This document shows positions 40,664-50,980 of a stretch of 64,000 nt of DNA, in pieces (positions within the stretch are counted from its first letter, which is position 1; every line of letters starts with the position of its first letter). Position numbers and translations under genes: made by a program. The notes below the pieces were generated by a model. It saw only the letters and a program-made list of their open reading frames with translations, did not search any database and was not told the DNA's origin. The DNA is from an uncultured Prochlorococcus sp. (lineage in GTDB: Bacteria > Cyanobacteriota > Cyanobacteriia > PCC-6307 > Cyanobiaceae), in NCBI GenBank assembly GCA_902629395.1, contig CACOQT010000003.1, forward strand, positions 41,102 to 105,101. Reading direction: 5' to 3'.

Positions 40664-41440
40664 ATGACACGCCTGCAGACATTGCCAGTTTTACTTCAAA
40701 AGAGAATTCAAAATAGATCTTTATTGAAAGTCATTTCTGGTTTAAATAATTTTAGTCCAGAATCAGTACTTCGAATTTCTAAAGTTGCAGGTCTTGGGGG
40801 AGCTGATTTATTGGATATTGCCTGTGATCCAAGACTAGTAGAGCTGGCCGTAGATGCATCTAAAATTCCTGTTTGTGTGAGTGCGGTGGATCCAAAACTT
40901 TTCCCTCAGGCCGTTGAGGCGGGAGCATCAATTATTGAGATTGGTAATTTTGATTCCTTTTATCCAAGTGGCCGTTTTTTCTCGGCTGATGAGGTCCTCT
41001 CATTAGCTCTTGAATCTCGCCGCCTTTTACCTGAAGTTGTATTGTCCGTAACTGTTCCTCATGTTTTGCCGTTAGATAGTCAAGCTCAATTGGCGTTGGA
41101 TTTGGTTGATATAGGCGTTGACTTAATTCAGACAGAAGGAGGTACGAGTTCTCATCCTATCAATTCTGGAACTTTAGGATTAATAGAAAAAGCAGCACCT
41201 ACTTTGGCTGGAACAATCTCTATCTCAGGAGCTTTAAAGGAGAATTCTCATGATGTTCCTGTTATTTGTGCTTCCGGACTCTCTGAAGTGACTGTTCCAA
41301 TGGCCATATCAGTAGGAGCTAGTGGTGTTGGTATTGGTTCAGCTGTGAATAAATTGACATCTGAATTAGCCATGCTCGCGACAGTTAAAGGACTTCGTCA
41401 AGCGTTAGATTCTTTAAAGTTGGTTTCCACGGTTAACTAA
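40664..41440 (+). CDS. ycf23: DUF561/Ycf23 family TIM-barrel protein
   Basis: 258 aa. LLKVISGLNNFSPESVLRI, AGLGGADLLDIACDP, VPVCVSAVDP, GASIIEIGNFDSFYPSGR and QTEGGTSSHPINSGTLGLIE match DUF561, called Ycf23 in plastid genomes. The repeating beta-strand/helix units and a C-terminal GASGVGIGSAVNKL phosphate-site-like segment point to a TIM barrel. Its function is unknown; nitrogen-related regulation has been suggested for relatives, which I cannot judge from sequence. It stands alone between tilS (divergent) and uvrB. Confidence 0.85.
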   Translation: MTRLQTLPVLLQKRIQNRSLLKVISGLNNFSPESVLRISKVAGLGGADLLDIACDPRLVELAVDASKIPVCVSAVDPKLFPQAVEAGASIIEIGNFDSFYPSGRFFSADEVLSLALESRRLLPEVVLSVTVPHVLPLDSQAQLALDLVDIGVDLIQTEGGTSSHPINSGTLGLIEKAAPTLAGTISISGALKENSHDVPVICASGLSEVTVPMAISVGASGVGIGSAVNKLTSELAMLATVKGLRQALDSLKLVSTVN

Positions 41441-41532
41441 TGAATTTTATAAGGTAATTTGAAATCTTTTTGATAAAAACTTGAAGAGTATGGAATTAAT
41501 AAATTTGTTTTTATTGGTATTTAATTAAGAAA

Positions 41533-43572
41533 ATGCCAAAATATAAATTACAAGCTCCTTACGACCCAAAAGGCGATCAACCTTCAGCAATTGAAGGACT
41601 CGTTGGAGGTGTAAATAATGGTGAAAAGTTTCAAACTTTATTAGGTGCAACAGGAACTGGAAAGACTTTTACAATAGCTAATTTGATAGCTCAAACTGGT
41701 AGGCCATCGTTAGTTTTAGCTCATAATAAAACACTTGCAGCTCAATTATGTAATGAATTAAGGGAATTTTTTCCCGAGAATGCTGTTGAATATTTTATTT
41801 CTTATTATGATTATTATCAGCCAGAGGCTTATGTCCCCGTCAGTGATACTTATATAGCAAAGACATCATCAATTAATGAAGAGATTGATATGTTACGCCA
41901 TTCTGCGACTAGATCTTTATTCGAGAGAGATGATGTAATAGTTGTTGCTTCAATTAGTTGTATTTATGGTTTAGGAATCCCAAGCGAATATTTAAAGGCC
42001 TCTGTAAAGTTTCAAGTCGGTCAAAGTATTGATTTAAGATCTTGTCTTAGATCATTAGTTTCTAACCAATATACACGTAATGATATAGAAATTTGTAGAG
42101 GTAGATTTAGAGTTAGAGGAGATGTATTGGAAATAGGTCCAGCATATGATGATAGACTCGTGAGGCTTGAATTATTCGGAGACGAAATCGAAAGTATTAG
42201 TTATGTTGACCCTACTACAGGAGAAATATTAAATAAACTTGATTTTATTAATATATATCCAGCAAAACATTTTGTAACTCCAAAAGATCGCTTAGAAGCT
42301 GCAATTAAAGCAATAAAAAAAGAATTAAAAGATAGATTAGAATTACTGAATCAAGAAGGTAAACTGCTTGAAGCACAAAGGTTGGAGCAACGAACAGTAT
42401 ATGATCTAGAAATGTTAAAAGAAGTTGGATATTGTAATGGGGTTGAAAATTATGCCAGACATCTTTCTGGAAGAGATCCTGGCACTGCTCCAGAATGCTT
42501 AATTGATTATTTTCCTAAAGACTGGTTATTACTTATTGATGAAAGTCATGTTACGTGTCCTCAATTAAGAGCTATGTATAATGGAGATCAGGCTAGAAAA
42601 AAAGTTTTAATAGATCACGGATTTCGACTTCCAAGTGCTGCAGATAATCGTCCTTTAAAAGATACGGAATTTTGGAATAAAGCAAAACAAACTGTATTTA
42701 TTAGTGCTACTCCTGGTGACTGGGAGCTTTCTAAAAGTGAAGGAAGTATAGTTGAACAAGTTATTAGACCAACCGGTGTCTTGGATCCCCTAGTTGAAGT
42801 TCGTCCAACACAAGGTCAGGTTGAAGATTTACTTTTTGAAATTAGAAAAAGAGCATCAAAAAATCAAAGAATACTTGTCACTACTCTTACTAAAAGGATG
42901 GCTGAGGATCTAACAGATTATTTATCTGAAAATAAGATAAGAGTTCGATATTTACATTCAGAGATTCATTCAATCGAGAGGATTGAAATTATTCAAGATT
43001 TGAGGTTAGGAGAATATGACGTGCTTGTTGGCGTTAACCTTTTAAGAGAGGGGTTAGATTTACCAGAAGTATCACTTGTTGTAATTCTGGATGCCGATAA
43101 AGAAGGATTCCTAAGAGCTGAAAGGTCTTTGATACAAACAATAGGTCGTGCAGCTAGGCATGTTGAAGGTCTAGCTTTGCTTTATGCTGATAAAATGACT
43201 GATTCCATGGCAAAGGCAATTAGTGAGACGGAAAGACGCCGTGAAATACAAAATAATTACAATATTCAGAACGATATAACTCCAAAGCCAGCAGGTAAGA
43301 AAGCCAATAATTCAATTCTTTCTTTTTTAGAGCTTTCCAGAAGATTAAATCAAGATGGTGGAAATACCGACGATTTTGTTGACATAGCTGATAAGTTAAT
43401 TGACCATAGTTCCAAAGATTCTGATAGCGGAGTTTCTCTAGAATCTTTGCCTGAGCTAATTGAAAAATTGGAGTCTAAAATGAAAATAACAGCTAGAGAT
43501 CTTGACTTTGAAAAAGCTGCAATTTTGCGAGACCGTATAAAAAAATTGAGGCATAGATTGGTAGGTAAATGA
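41533..43572 (+). CDS. uvrB: excinuclease ABC subunit B
   Basis: 679 aa DNA-damage verification helicase of nucleotide excision repair. Walker A is [18 protein letters not shown] (residues 37-54), the beta-hairpin [18 protein letters not shown] near 96-113, [14 protein letters not shown] (DEAD-like) near 336, [18 protein letters not shown] and [11 protein letters not shown] carry the later helicase motifs, and the UVR domain ([17 protein letters not shown]) ends the protein. No cyanobacterial LexA-type GTAC box was seen in the 90-base upstream gap. Confidence 0.97.
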   Translation: MPKYKLQAPYDPKGDQPSAIEGLVGGVNNGEKFQTLLGATGTGKTFTIANLIAQTGRPSLVLAHNKTLAAQLCNELREFFPENAVEYFISYYDYYQPEAYVPVSDTYIAKTSSINEEIDMLRHSATRSLFERDDVIVVASISCIYGLGIPSEYLKASVKFQVGQSIDLRSCLRSLVSNQYTRNDIEICRGRFRVRGDVLEIGPAYDDRLVRLELFGDEIESISYVDPTTGEILNKLDFINIYPAKHFVTPKDRLEAAIKAIKKELKDRLELLNQEGKLLEAQRLEQRTVYDLEMLKEVGYCNGVENYARHLSGRDPGTAPECLIDYFPKDWLLLIDESHVTCPQLRAMYNGDQARKKVLIDHGFRLPSAADNRPLKDTEFWNKAKQTVFISATPGDWELSKSEGSIVEQVIRPTGVLDPLVEVRPTQGQVEDLLFEIRKRASKNQRILVTTLTKRMAEDLTDYLSENKIRVRYLHSEIHSIERIEIIQDLRLGEYDVLVGVNLLREGLDLPEVSLVVILDADKEGFLRAERSLIQTIGRAARHVEGLALLYADKMTDSMAKAISETERRREIQNNYNIQNDITPKPAGKKANNSILSFLELSRRLNQDGGNTDDFVDIADKLIDHSSKDSDSGVSLESLPELIEKLESKMKITARDLDFEKAAILRDRIKKLRHRLVGK

Positions 43573-43579
43573 CTTATTT

Positions 43580-45346
43580 TTAGCTTTTGTTCACTCCTAG
43601 TTCAAAGCAAGTATGAAGTGTATTCAATGCTTTTTCACCATGCTTTTCAGAGATAATACATGTTGTTCTTATTTCACTAGTGGCGATCATTTCGATATTG
43701 ATTTTTTGATTGGCTAGTGCTCTAAAGATTTTTCCTGCTGTTCCTTTTGTGAAAGGCATTCCAGACCCAACGGCACTTACCCTCGCGATTGATTCTCCTT
43801 CTTCGAGTTTAGCTCCCTTCCAATTTGAAATTAATTCCTCTAATGCATATTTAGCATCGCTTCTATCATTTTTCTTTAACGTGAAACTAATATCTTTGGT
43901 GTTTTCCTGTTGTTTCCTCTCGGATTGAACTATCGTATCAAGGCTAATGTTTTTCTCAGCCAGTATGGAACATATTTTGGAAGCCGTACCTGGTTTATCT
44001 GGAACATTCTTGACGCTTATTTGGATTTGATCTTTATCTAAAGCTATCCCTCTTACTGCTGGTTCGTTATTGTTTTCATTAGTGGGATTTAAAGTGATTT
44101 GTTTATCTGAAAGCTTGAAAACTTCGCCTACATTACGTAATGCTTTTTTCCCTAATTGTTCATCAATAACACAACTTACTTTGACTTCACTAGTTGCGAT
44201 CAATCGAATATTGATTCCAGAATCATAAAGAGTTTGAAACAAAGATGACGCTATTCCAGGTCTCCCCATTATCCCAGATCCGTAAATGCTAAGTTTGGTT
44301 AGACCACTTTGAGAGGATATTTCACCTCCAATAGAATTAATGAGTTTTTCAGATTGAGTTAGTGCATTATCTAATTCTTTTTCTGAGATAGTGAAAGTAA
44401 TGTCGTTTGAGTTGATCTGATGAGTTGCCTGAATAATAAGATCAACATTTACTCCTCCCTTTGATAGAGATTCAAAAAGTTCAGCAGCAATACCTGGACG
44501 ATCTGGAATATTAGATAAAGCTATGACTGCTTGGTTTTCAACAAGTTCTAATCCATCTACAGGACTGCGATGTTCTATGCCACCTTCAGAAAAAATATGA
44601 TTCTTTTTGCTTGTTAGAGTGGTCCCATTTAGGTCTTCCCAGCTTGACTTAACAACAAGAGTCACACCGAAATTTCTCGCTATTTCGACTGCACGAGGAT
44701 GCAAAACAGCAGCTCCAAGACTAGCCAACTCCAACATTTCATCACAACTAATACTTTTCATTAATTTTGCATTTTTAACAATTCTTGGATCAGTTGTTAA
44801 AACGCCAGGCACATCGGTATAAATTTCACATCTAGAAGCTTCAAGGGATGCTGCTAATGCGACGGCAGAGGTATCTGATCCTCCTCTTCCAAGTGTAGTT
44901 ATTTCATCGATTCCTCCTATTCCAAGGCTAGTTCCTTGAAATCCTGCAATGACAATGGTTTTACCTTGACCTAAAAGATTTTTTATTCTTTTTGTTCTTA
45001 TTTCAAGTATTCTTGCACGCCCATGAACTGATTCTGTGATTATTCCAGCTTGTGTTCCAGTTAAGGATACTGCTGGCGTCCCCAATTCATTCAGGGCCAT
45101 TGTTAATAATGATATTGAAACTTGCTCTCCAGTTGAAAGAAGCATATCCATTTCTCGACGGGGTGGATCAAGAGTTATTTCAGCAGCTAACTTTGTTAAC
45201 TCATCAGTTTGATGTCCCATTGCAGATACAACTACTACTAAGTCATCTCCTTTTTCTTTACTCGATTTAATTTTCTCTGCAACAGCTTTTATTCGCTTAA
45301 TACTTCCTAGAGAGGTACCACCATATTTTTGAACCAGCAATGCCAT
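43580..45346 (-). CDS. lysC: aspartate kinase with duplicated ACT regions
   Basis: 588 aa. The kinase domain opens with LLVQKYGGTSLGSIKRI and contains GGIDEITTLGRGGSDTSAVALA near residues 145-165 and EIYTDVPGVLTTDPRIV. Beyond about residue 260 two ACT-pair units occur in tandem; compare YGSGIMGRPGIASSLFQTL with VGSGMPFTKGTAGKIFRAL, each followed by an I-A-T-S-E-(V/I) strand. A duplicated (four-ACT) regulatory part is known from cyanobacterial aspartate kinases and implies feedback control by lysine and threonine. It phosphorylates aspartate, feeding Asd and DapA encoded 7 kb away. holA lies 27 bases upstream. Confidence 0.95.
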   Translation of the reverse strand: MALLVQKYGGTSLGSIKRIKAVAEKIKSSKEKGDDLVVVVSAMGHQTDELTKLAAEITLDPPRREMDMLLSTGEQVSISLLTMALNELGTPAVSLTGTQAGIITESVHGRARILEIRTKRIKNLLGQGKTIVIAGFQGTSLGIGGIDEITTLGRGGSDTSAVALAASLEASRCEIYTDVPGVLTTDPRIVKNAKLMKSISCDEMLELASLGAAVLHPRAVEIARNFGVTLVVKSSWEDLNGTTLTSKKNHIFSEGGIEHRSPVDGLELVENQAVIALSNIPDRPGIAAELFESLSKGGVNVDLIIQATHQINSNDITFTISEKELDNALTQSEKLINSIGGEISSQSGLTKLSIYGSGIMGRPGIASSLFQTLYDSGINIRLIATSEVKVSCVIDEQLGKKALRNVGEVFKLSDKQITLNPTNENNNEPAVRGIALDKDQIQISVKNVPDKPGTASKICSILAEKNISLDTIVQSERKQQENTKDISFTLKKNDRSDAKYALEELISNWKGAKLEEGESIARVSAVGSGMPFTKGTAGKIFRALANQKINIEMIATSEIRTTCIISEKHGEKALNTLHTCFELGVNKS

Positions 45347-45373
45347 TTTACACTCCCTGACTTTAAGATTATT

Positions 45374-46402
45374 TCAGTTGGTAGGCACAATTTTACTTTC
45401 TGTTAGCAGATTATCTTTAAAAGAATCGATAGGATTTGTTCCTGATTTTATGGAGACTTCGATTTTTAAAAGTTTTTTCATCAAATCTATCAAAGCTTTT
45501 AGTGATTTACCTTTAATTTGTTTGCGAATTATAAAAATACGTTTTGGATTAGCAATCCCAGCGAGTTGAGCTATTTCTTTTACCTCCTTATTTCCATGTT
45601 CATCCAATAAATGTACCCAAAGCCATCCTCTTGATTGACCAGTCAAAGTTGCAATTAATCTTAAAGCTGGTTCTCCATTTTGAAGTAAGGATTGAATTTT
45701 GCTTAGTGCTCGAATTCTCTCTCCTTTAATTAATAAATTTGCAATTTCAAGTGCATTAGTGGAGTTATTTTGAATTAGTTTTTTAACTATTTCTATGGAT
45801 ATTTCTTCTGGTTTATTTATGTTTTTTCTCTTATTTACTGCCTCTGATAGCAATGAAAGTTTTTGAAGTTCAGTATTAATTAGTGAGCTATCGTTACCTA
45901 TACTTTCAATAACTAAATCAATTGCATCATGACTCATTTCTAAATTTAACTTATGTAATATATTATATACTAGTTTTCGCTGTCCATTTATATCCCAAGG
46001 TTGTGGAAGAAGAAAATTTTTTTCACTAGAAAAGTCATTCAATTTTATATTCTTCAGTATTAATTTTGTAGTCTTTAGCCTTTTATCAGGTTTGTGAAAA
46101 CTATTTAAAATTAGATGTGTATTGTCAGGAATCAATTTAATTGATTGTTCAAGTTTATTAGCCAGTTCAATAGAACATCCGTTACAAAAAGGACTTCTTC
46201 TGACTAGTACAATTCTGCCTCCACTGCCAAAAGGTGCACTTTGAGCCTCTTCCAGTGCTCTGATATTTTGCTTTGGGTCGTTCCCATCGATTTGACTATA
46301 GTTAAAACTTTTCCATGATGGCTCTATTACTGTATGAATTGTTTCTTCTATTTCCCTGTTACAGGCTTCATAATCATCACCCCATATTAAATGTATTGGC
46401 AT
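45374..46402 (-). CDS. holA: DNA polymerase III subunit delta
   Basis: 342 aa clamp-loader delta subunit. The start MPIHLIWGDDYEACNREIEE, the SAPFGSGGRIVLVRRSPFC strand-loop, NTHLILNSFHKPDKRLKTTK and LRLIATLTGQSRGWLWVHLL are typical; no functional Walker A is expected in delta. Together with DnaX, also in this window, it opens the sliding clamp. It precedes lysC on the same strand and diverges from cobH. Confidence 0.85.
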   Translation of the reverse strand: MPIHLIWGDDYEACNREIEETIHTVIEPSWKSFNYSQIDGNDPKQNIRALEEAQSAPFGSGGRIVLVRRSPFCNGCSIELANKLEQSIKLIPDNTHLILNSFHKPDKRLKTTKLILKNIKLNDFSSEKNFLLPQPWDINGQRKLVYNILHKLNLEMSHDAIDLVIESIGNDSSLINTELQKLSLLSEAVNKRKNINKPEEISIEIVKKLIQNNSTNALEIANLLIKGERIRALSKIQSLLQNGEPALRLIATLTGQSRGWLWVHLLDEHGNKEVKEIAQLAGIANPKRIFIIRKQIKGKSLKALIDLMKKLLKIEVSIKSGTNPIDSFKDNLLTESKIVPTN

Positions 46403-46460
46403 GATCTAGGTATATGTTATTAAAAGGTTTTTATTTTAATTAAGCTAAAGAAATTTAACA

Positions 46461-47093
46461 GTGAAAACACCAGAGCACCCAATTTTTCTTGAAAGTATAA
46501 TATATATTAGATCTAAATTAGGTACAACTGGACTTAATCGTATTCAGCAATCAATTTTAGAACGCATTATTCATTCTAGCGGCGACTTTAGCTTGCAGCC
46601 ATTACTTAGATTTAGCCCAGGAGCTTGTGAGTATGCAATTGATGCATTGAAAAATTGTGCCAAGATTTTAACAGATACTCGTATGGCAGAGGCGGCAATA
46701 TCTCCAATGGCAAAAAGGACTATAAATGCGGATACTCTTTGCATTTTATCTATGGCCCCCACTACTTTTGATGCAACTACAACTACTAAAAGTGCAATTG
46801 GTATGACAAATATTTGGTTGGATTTGGAGAAGAAAGAGAATCGAACATCTGCACCAATCGTAGTTGTTGGTAGTTCACCAACAGCTTTAATATCTTTACT
46901 AGATCTTGTTGAAGCTGGTCATTCGAAACCAAGTTTAATTATTGGAATGCCGGTAGGGTTTATAGGTGTTTCTGAGAGTAAAAATCGATTGTTGAATAGT
47001 AATTGTCCATATATTGTCTTGGAGGGATCGAAAGGAGGAGCATCTTTGGCTGCTGCCACAATCAATTCTTTATTGAGAGCTGCTGAAACTTAA
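46461..47093 (+). CDS. cobH: precorrin-8X methylmutase
   Basis: 210 aa, starting with GTG at 46461. It moves a methyl group from C11 to C12, giving hydrogenobyrinate/cobyrinate in corrin-ring synthesis. The active-site His is His38 in LERIIHSSGDF, and ILTDTRMAEAAI near 75, GMTNIWLDLEKK and IGMPVGFIGVSESKNRL near 170-186 are family blocks. Prochlorococcus makes pseudocobalamin, so the pathway is expected. The neighbours have no cobalamin role; no B12 riboswitch was seen upstream. Confidence 0.95.
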   Translation: MKTPEHPIFLESIIYIRSKLGTTGLNRIQQSILERIIHSSGDFSLQPLLRFSPGACEYAIDALKNCAKILTDTRMAEAAISPMAKRTINADTLCILSMAPTTFDATTTTKSAIGMTNIWLDLEKKENRTSAPIVVVGSSPTALISLLDLVEAGHSKPSLIIGMPVGFIGVSESKNRLLNSNCPYIVLEGSKGGASLAAATINSLLRAAET

Positions 47094-47145
47094 ATTGCAA
47101 AAAAAATTTATTTCTAATTGATTAAATTTATCCATACTATTGATG

Positions 47146-49881
47146 CTATTTTCTTTCAAGACTTTTTAAAATCTGATTAGCATTTTTGATTACTTCTTTT
47201 GGCAATCCAGCTAGGCGAGCAGCTTCAATTCCATAACTTTTACTTGCTCCACCTTTCTCAACTTTATGAAGAAATGAAAGCGAATTATTGTTATATTCAA
47301 CCAAAACTTGGTAATTTTCTACATTATCTATATAGTCTGAGATCTGATTCAATTCATGATAATGAGTTGCGAAGATTGAACGGCTTTTGATTTTCTTCGC
47401 TAGAAATTCGCTAACTGACCATGCAATCGATAAACCATCAAAAGTTGAAGTTCCTCGTCCAATTTCATCTAATAAAACTAATGAATTTGTAGTTGCATTA
47501 TTGAGAATAAAGGCGGTTTCAATCATTTCAACCATGAAAGTTGATTGGCCTGAGGCTAAATCATCCACTGCTCCAACGCGTGTAAAAAGTTGATCAGCAA
47601 TACTAATAGTTGCTGATTTGGCTGGAATCCAACTACCAATTTGAGCCATGATTTGTAACAGCCCCACTTGTCTTAAATAACAGCTTTTTCCACTAGCATT
47701 TGGTCCTGAGAGAATTATTAGATCGGTTTTAGAACCAAGCTGTGTATCATTAGGAACAAAAACTTTGTCAACAATAATTTGTTCAACTACGGGGTGACGA
47801 CCATCAATAATAGATATTTCTCTTGATTGATTTTGATCATGAAAATCAACGATATTTGGCCGAATATAATTATTAGTAGCAGCTAGATCAGATAATCCAG
47901 TGAGAACATCTAAGTAAGAAATTGCTTTTGCGGCTTTTCTAATCATGCTTGATTTATTCCCGGCTAGTGTTCGCAAATTGCAGAAAAGATCATATTCAAG
48001 TTGTGATATTCTTGCTCTAATCCGAAATATTTTTACTTCCATCTCTTTTAACTTCGGAGTTACAAATCGTTCTTCATTAACTAAAGTTTGTCTTCTGATC
48101 CAATGATCTGGAATATTGTTAGCTTTTGCTTTACTAACAGCAAAAAAGTATCCAAAAGATCGATGATATTGAATTCTTAAATTATTTATATTGCTCTTTT
48201 TTCTTTCTTCTGTTTCCTGTGATTTTAACCATTTATTATGGTCATCTAGTTGATTCCTTAGTCCATCAAGTAAGGGGTTTATTCCATCATGAAATAGACC
48301 ACCTTCTGTGAGGCTAAGAGGTGGATTATCTATAACTTCATTTTTAATTTTCGAAGCGAGCTCTATCAGCTCTTTATCTAAATTTAAAATAGATTCAAAA
48401 TTGCAATTGTTATTAAATATTGGGTTATTCAAATATTTTTTAATTAATGGTAAACGTTTTATACCATCTGCAATAGCAACTAAATCTCTTGCTCCAGATT
48501 GTTGGGCTCCTGCACGCCCTGCAAGACGTTCTAAATCGCCCATTGCTCTAAGTATTTTTCGAATATTTTTTCTTAACGAGGATGAATTTACGAGTAATTC
48601 AATTATCTGTTGTCTATTTTTTATTTCATCAATATCAATTAAAGGTTCTTCTAGCCATCTGCGCATACATCTTGCACCCATTGCAGTTAATGTTTTGTCA
48701 ATTGCCCAAAGTAATGAACCTTGAAATTGTCCATTTTTTTGAGTGGAAGTAATTTCTAAATTTTTTCGTGTTTGATTATCTATAAGTAACCCAGTACGGC
48801 TATTTTTTATTCGAGGTAAATCAATACTTATATTTGTGCTGCTTTCATTTTTAATTTTATTATTTAAATTTGGGTGTGTTTTGTTTAAATATGAAATCAA
48901 CCCCCCAATATTTCTGATTGATAGATCATTTGTATGTTCCCCTAGGCTGTCTATATTATGTAAATTATAGTGATTCGTAATAGCTGTCTTAGCTTCTAAG
49001 ATAGAGAACGAAGTTCTATTGAATTCTGTAACTTCTAATATTCCTTCATACCAGCTTTTCTGTGATATTGAGTTCTTTTCTGAAATGACTTCCGCTGCAT
49101 TTAGTTTAATTAACTCTTGACGTAAGTTCTTACTGCCAAAACCTTCTTCAACAAGAAATTCACCTGTGCTCACATCTATTTTTGACAACGACCAGTTGAT
49201 TTTTTCGGGATCACAGTTTGATTTCAAAAGAACTGATGCTAGCCAATTATTTTGTTTGGCACTGAGCATACCTTCTTCAAGAATTGTCCCTGGGGTTATT
49301 ACTCTTGTTATGCCTCTTTTTATTAATTTATTCCCTTTTGTGGGTGCAGCTTCAAGTTGATCGCATATTGCAATAGATAAACCTTTCTTAATGAGTTCCG
49401 TACAATAACGATCTGATGCATGATGAGGGATACCAGCCATTGGTACTTTGCCAATTTTTTTCCCTCCCTCTTTACTTGTTAGTGTGATTTCTAAAAGCTG
49501 TGAGAGAGTTATTGCATCCTCGAAAAAACATTCGAAAAAATCTCCAAGCCGATAAAGCAATACTCTCTCAGGGTTTTCCTTTTTTAGTTCAACATAGTGG
49601 CGTAATGCAGGAGTCAGTTCATCAATTTTTGGCAAATTGTGATGTGGCCACTTTGGTCCTTCAAATTCAGAATTTGAAAACTCATCAAGATTAATGATTT
49701 TATTTTGGTCTTTCTGGTCTTTTTTGAGACGAGGTCTGAGTGATGCGTCATCTTTCAGTTGTTGATTTGAAAGACTCTCGTTAATTATTTTTGAATCACA
49801 AGTGTCATCTTTTGAATCATAATCCTTGTGTTTTTTCTCGCTAAATAGACTGCCTTGCAAGGGATTTGGACTGGCAGCCAT
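47146..49881 (-). CDS. mutS: DNA mismatch repair protein MutS
   Basis: 911 aa. An N-terminal low-complexity, charged extension of about 80 residues precedes the mismatch-recognition domain with LTPALRHYVELKKENPERVL and YRLGDFFECFFEDA (the F-x-E mismatch finger in this family). Walker A is LSGPNASGKSCYLRQVG near 723, the signature ASGQSTFMVEMIE and Walker B LVLLDEIGRGTSTFDG follow, then FATHYHELNQI. It lies upstream of the PsbZ-like gene in opposite orientation. MutL is not in the window. Confidence 0.96.
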   Translation of the reverse strand: MAASPNPLQGSLFSEKKHKDYDSKDDTCDSKIINESLSNQQLKDDASLRPRLKKDQKDQNKIINLDEFSNSEFEGPKWPHHNLPKIDELTPALRHYVELKKENPERVLLYRLGDFFECFFEDAITLSQLLEITLTSKEGGKKIGKVPMAGIPHHASDRYCTELIKKGLSIAICDQLEAAPTKGNKLIKRGITRVITPGTILEEGMLSAKQNNWLASVLLKSNCDPEKINWSLSKIDVSTGEFLVEEGFGSKNLRQELIKLNAAEVISEKNSISQKSWYEGILEVTEFNRTSFSILEAKTAITNHYNLHNIDSLGEHTNDLSIRNIGGLISYLNKTHPNLNNKIKNESSTNISIDLPRIKNSRTGLLIDNQTRKNLEITSTQKNGQFQGSLLWAIDKTLTAMGARCMRRWLEEPLIDIDEIKNRQQIIELLVNSSSLRKNIRKILRAMGDLERLAGRAGAQQSGARDLVAIADGIKRLPLIKKYLNNPIFNNNCNFESILNLDKELIELASKIKNEVIDNPPLSLTEGGLFHDGINPLLDGLRNQLDDHNKWLKSQETEERKKSNINNLRIQYHRSFGYFFAVSKAKANNIPDHWIRRQTLVNEERFVTPKLKEMEVKIFRIRARISQLEYDLFCNLRTLAGNKSSMIRKAAKAISYLDVLTGLSDLAATNNYIRPNIVDFHDQNQSREISIIDGRHPVVEQIIVDKVFVPNDTQLGSKTDLIILSGPNASGKSCYLRQVGLLQIMAQIGSWIPAKSATISIADQLFTRVGAVDDLASGQSTFMVEMIETAFILNNATTNSLVLLDEIGRGTSTFDGLSIAWSVSEFLAKKIKSRSIFATHYHELNQISDYIDNVENYQVLVEYNNNSLSFLHKVEKGGASKSYGIEAARLAGLPKEVIKNANQILKSLERK

Positions 49882-50031
49882 TTAGTCTCACTCTTTTTAA
49901 TCAACACATGTTAGAAGAATAAATTTTTTTTGCATGTGAAGCCTCACTACAAATATGACGACTTGTACGTCATTCCAACGCTTACATGGGAGAATTAAGC
50001 GAAATTGAGAAATTCTTCTTCAGCTTCTACC

Positions 50032-50247
50032 ATGCTGGCTATCAATTCAATCGTTGCAAACGCACTTTTGTTCTCTTCATTACTCTTGGTAATTGGTGTA
50101 CCTGTTTTCTACATGACCCAAACCAATCCTGAGGACAATAGAAATCCCAACATCAAAAAGATCGAGATTCTGGCTGGAGTTTGGTTCCATTTGGTTTTAT
50201 TACAAGCTTTAGTTGGCGAATACATCACACATCAAATGAGTGTATAA
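50032..50247 (+). CDS. psbZ: photosystem II protein PsbZ-like (Ycf9)
   Basis: 71 aa from ATG at 50032; the frame is open 9 codons further upstream, but the next residues are polar and not part of the family. Two hydrophobic segments are visible: about 7-28 (VANALLFSSLLLVIGVPVFY) and 46-64 (LAGVWFHLVLLQALVGEYI). The V/I-G-V-P-V turn after span 1 and the I-L-A-G-x-W-F start of span 2 fit PsbZ, which is near 62 aa and helps bind antenna to the photosystem II core. The loop between spans (TQTNPEDNRNPNIKKIE) is longer than usual. The identification rests on this pattern. Confidence 0.7.
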   Translation: MLAINSIVANALLFSSLLLVIGVPVFYMTQTNPEDNRNPNIKKIEILAGVWFHLVLLQALVGEYITHQMSV

Positions 50248-50335
50248 ACAATTCTCGCAATATAAATTTTTTTAGAGTAGCTAAAATTTTTGTAGGTTTT
50301 TATTTTGTCTCGTAAGAGAGTAATCTAAGAACATC

Positions 50336-50340
50336 GGAGG
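50336..50340 (+). promoter_or_regulatory. Shine-Dalgarno of ribH
   Basis: GGAGG lies 11 bases before the ribH ATG at 50352, one of the few consensus-strength ribosome sites in the window, and fixes the start. Confidence 0.55.
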
Positions 50341-50351
50341 ATTTTATTAAC

Positions 50352-50828
50352 ATGGCAATATTTGAGGGTACCTTTGAAGACTCTTCTCGAATAAGAGTAT
50401 GTATTGTTGTAGCACGATTTAATGATCTAATTACCAACAAACTTTTGAGTGGTTGCCTTGATTGTCTTTCTAGGCATGGAATTGACACTAAAGAAGAAAG
50501 TGAACAACTGGATATTGCATGGGTTCCAGGATCATTTGAGTTGCCATTGGTTTCTAAAAAACTCGCTAGCACAAGTAAATATGACGTTCTAATTACTTTA
50601 GGGGCTGTTATTCGAGGCGATACGCCACATTTTGATGTGGTAGTTTCTGAAGCAAGTAAAGGTATTGCAAGTGTCTCCAGAGAGACTGGAATACCAATAA
50701 TCTTTGGGGTCCTAACCACTGACACTATGCAGCAAGCTCTAGAGAGAGCAGGAATTAAAAATAATCTTGGTTGGAGTTACGCTTTACAGGCTTTAGAGAT
50801 GGGGGCATTGATTAAACAAGTAAATTAA
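50352..50828 (+). CDS. ribH: 6,7-dimethyl-8-ribityllumazine synthase
   Basis: 158 aa. [37 protein letters not shown] (residues 57-73), [25 protein letters not shown] (80-104, with the catalytic His) and [20 protein letters not shown] are diagnostic. It condenses the pyrimidinedione with dihydroxybutanone phosphate, the penultimate step to riboflavin, as a multisubunit shell. It follows the PsbZ-like gene after 104 bases and precedes tRNA-Gly. Confidence 0.97.
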   Translation: MAIFEGTFEDSSRIRVCIVVARFNDLITNKLLSGCLDCLSRHGIDTKEESEQLDIAWVPGSFELPLVSKKLASTSKYDVLITLGAVIRGDTPHFDVVVSEASKGIASVSRETGIPIIFGVLTTDTMQQALERAGIKNNLGWSYALQALEMGALIKQVN

Positions 50829-50908
50829 AAATCTTGCCAATTGAAAAAAATGAATTGACCATAGCCCCTCTTTTGAGGCATGCTTATTTACGTTAATTAT
50901 TTGATTTT

Positions 50909-50980
50909 GCGGATGTAGCTCAGTGGTAGAGCATCTCCTTGCCAAGGAGAATGTCGAGAGTTCGAATCTCTTCATCCGCT
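50909..50980 (+). tRNA. tRNA-Gly (anticodon GCC)
   Basis: A 72-base cloverleaf. Acceptor GCGGATG (50909-50915) pairs with CATCCGC (50973-50979), discriminator T at 50980. D arm AGCTCAGTGGTAGAGC, anticodon stem TCTCC/GGAGA around TTGCCAA (anticodon GCC), T arm GAGAGTTCGAATCTC. CCA is not encoded. It marks the left boundary of the surface-glycan region. Confidence 0.97.

Noticed and set aside
50864..50880. CCTC/GAGG hairpin after ribH as terminator
   Set aside because: Only four base pairs and no following T-run; tRNA-Gly starts soon after, so it is not convincing.
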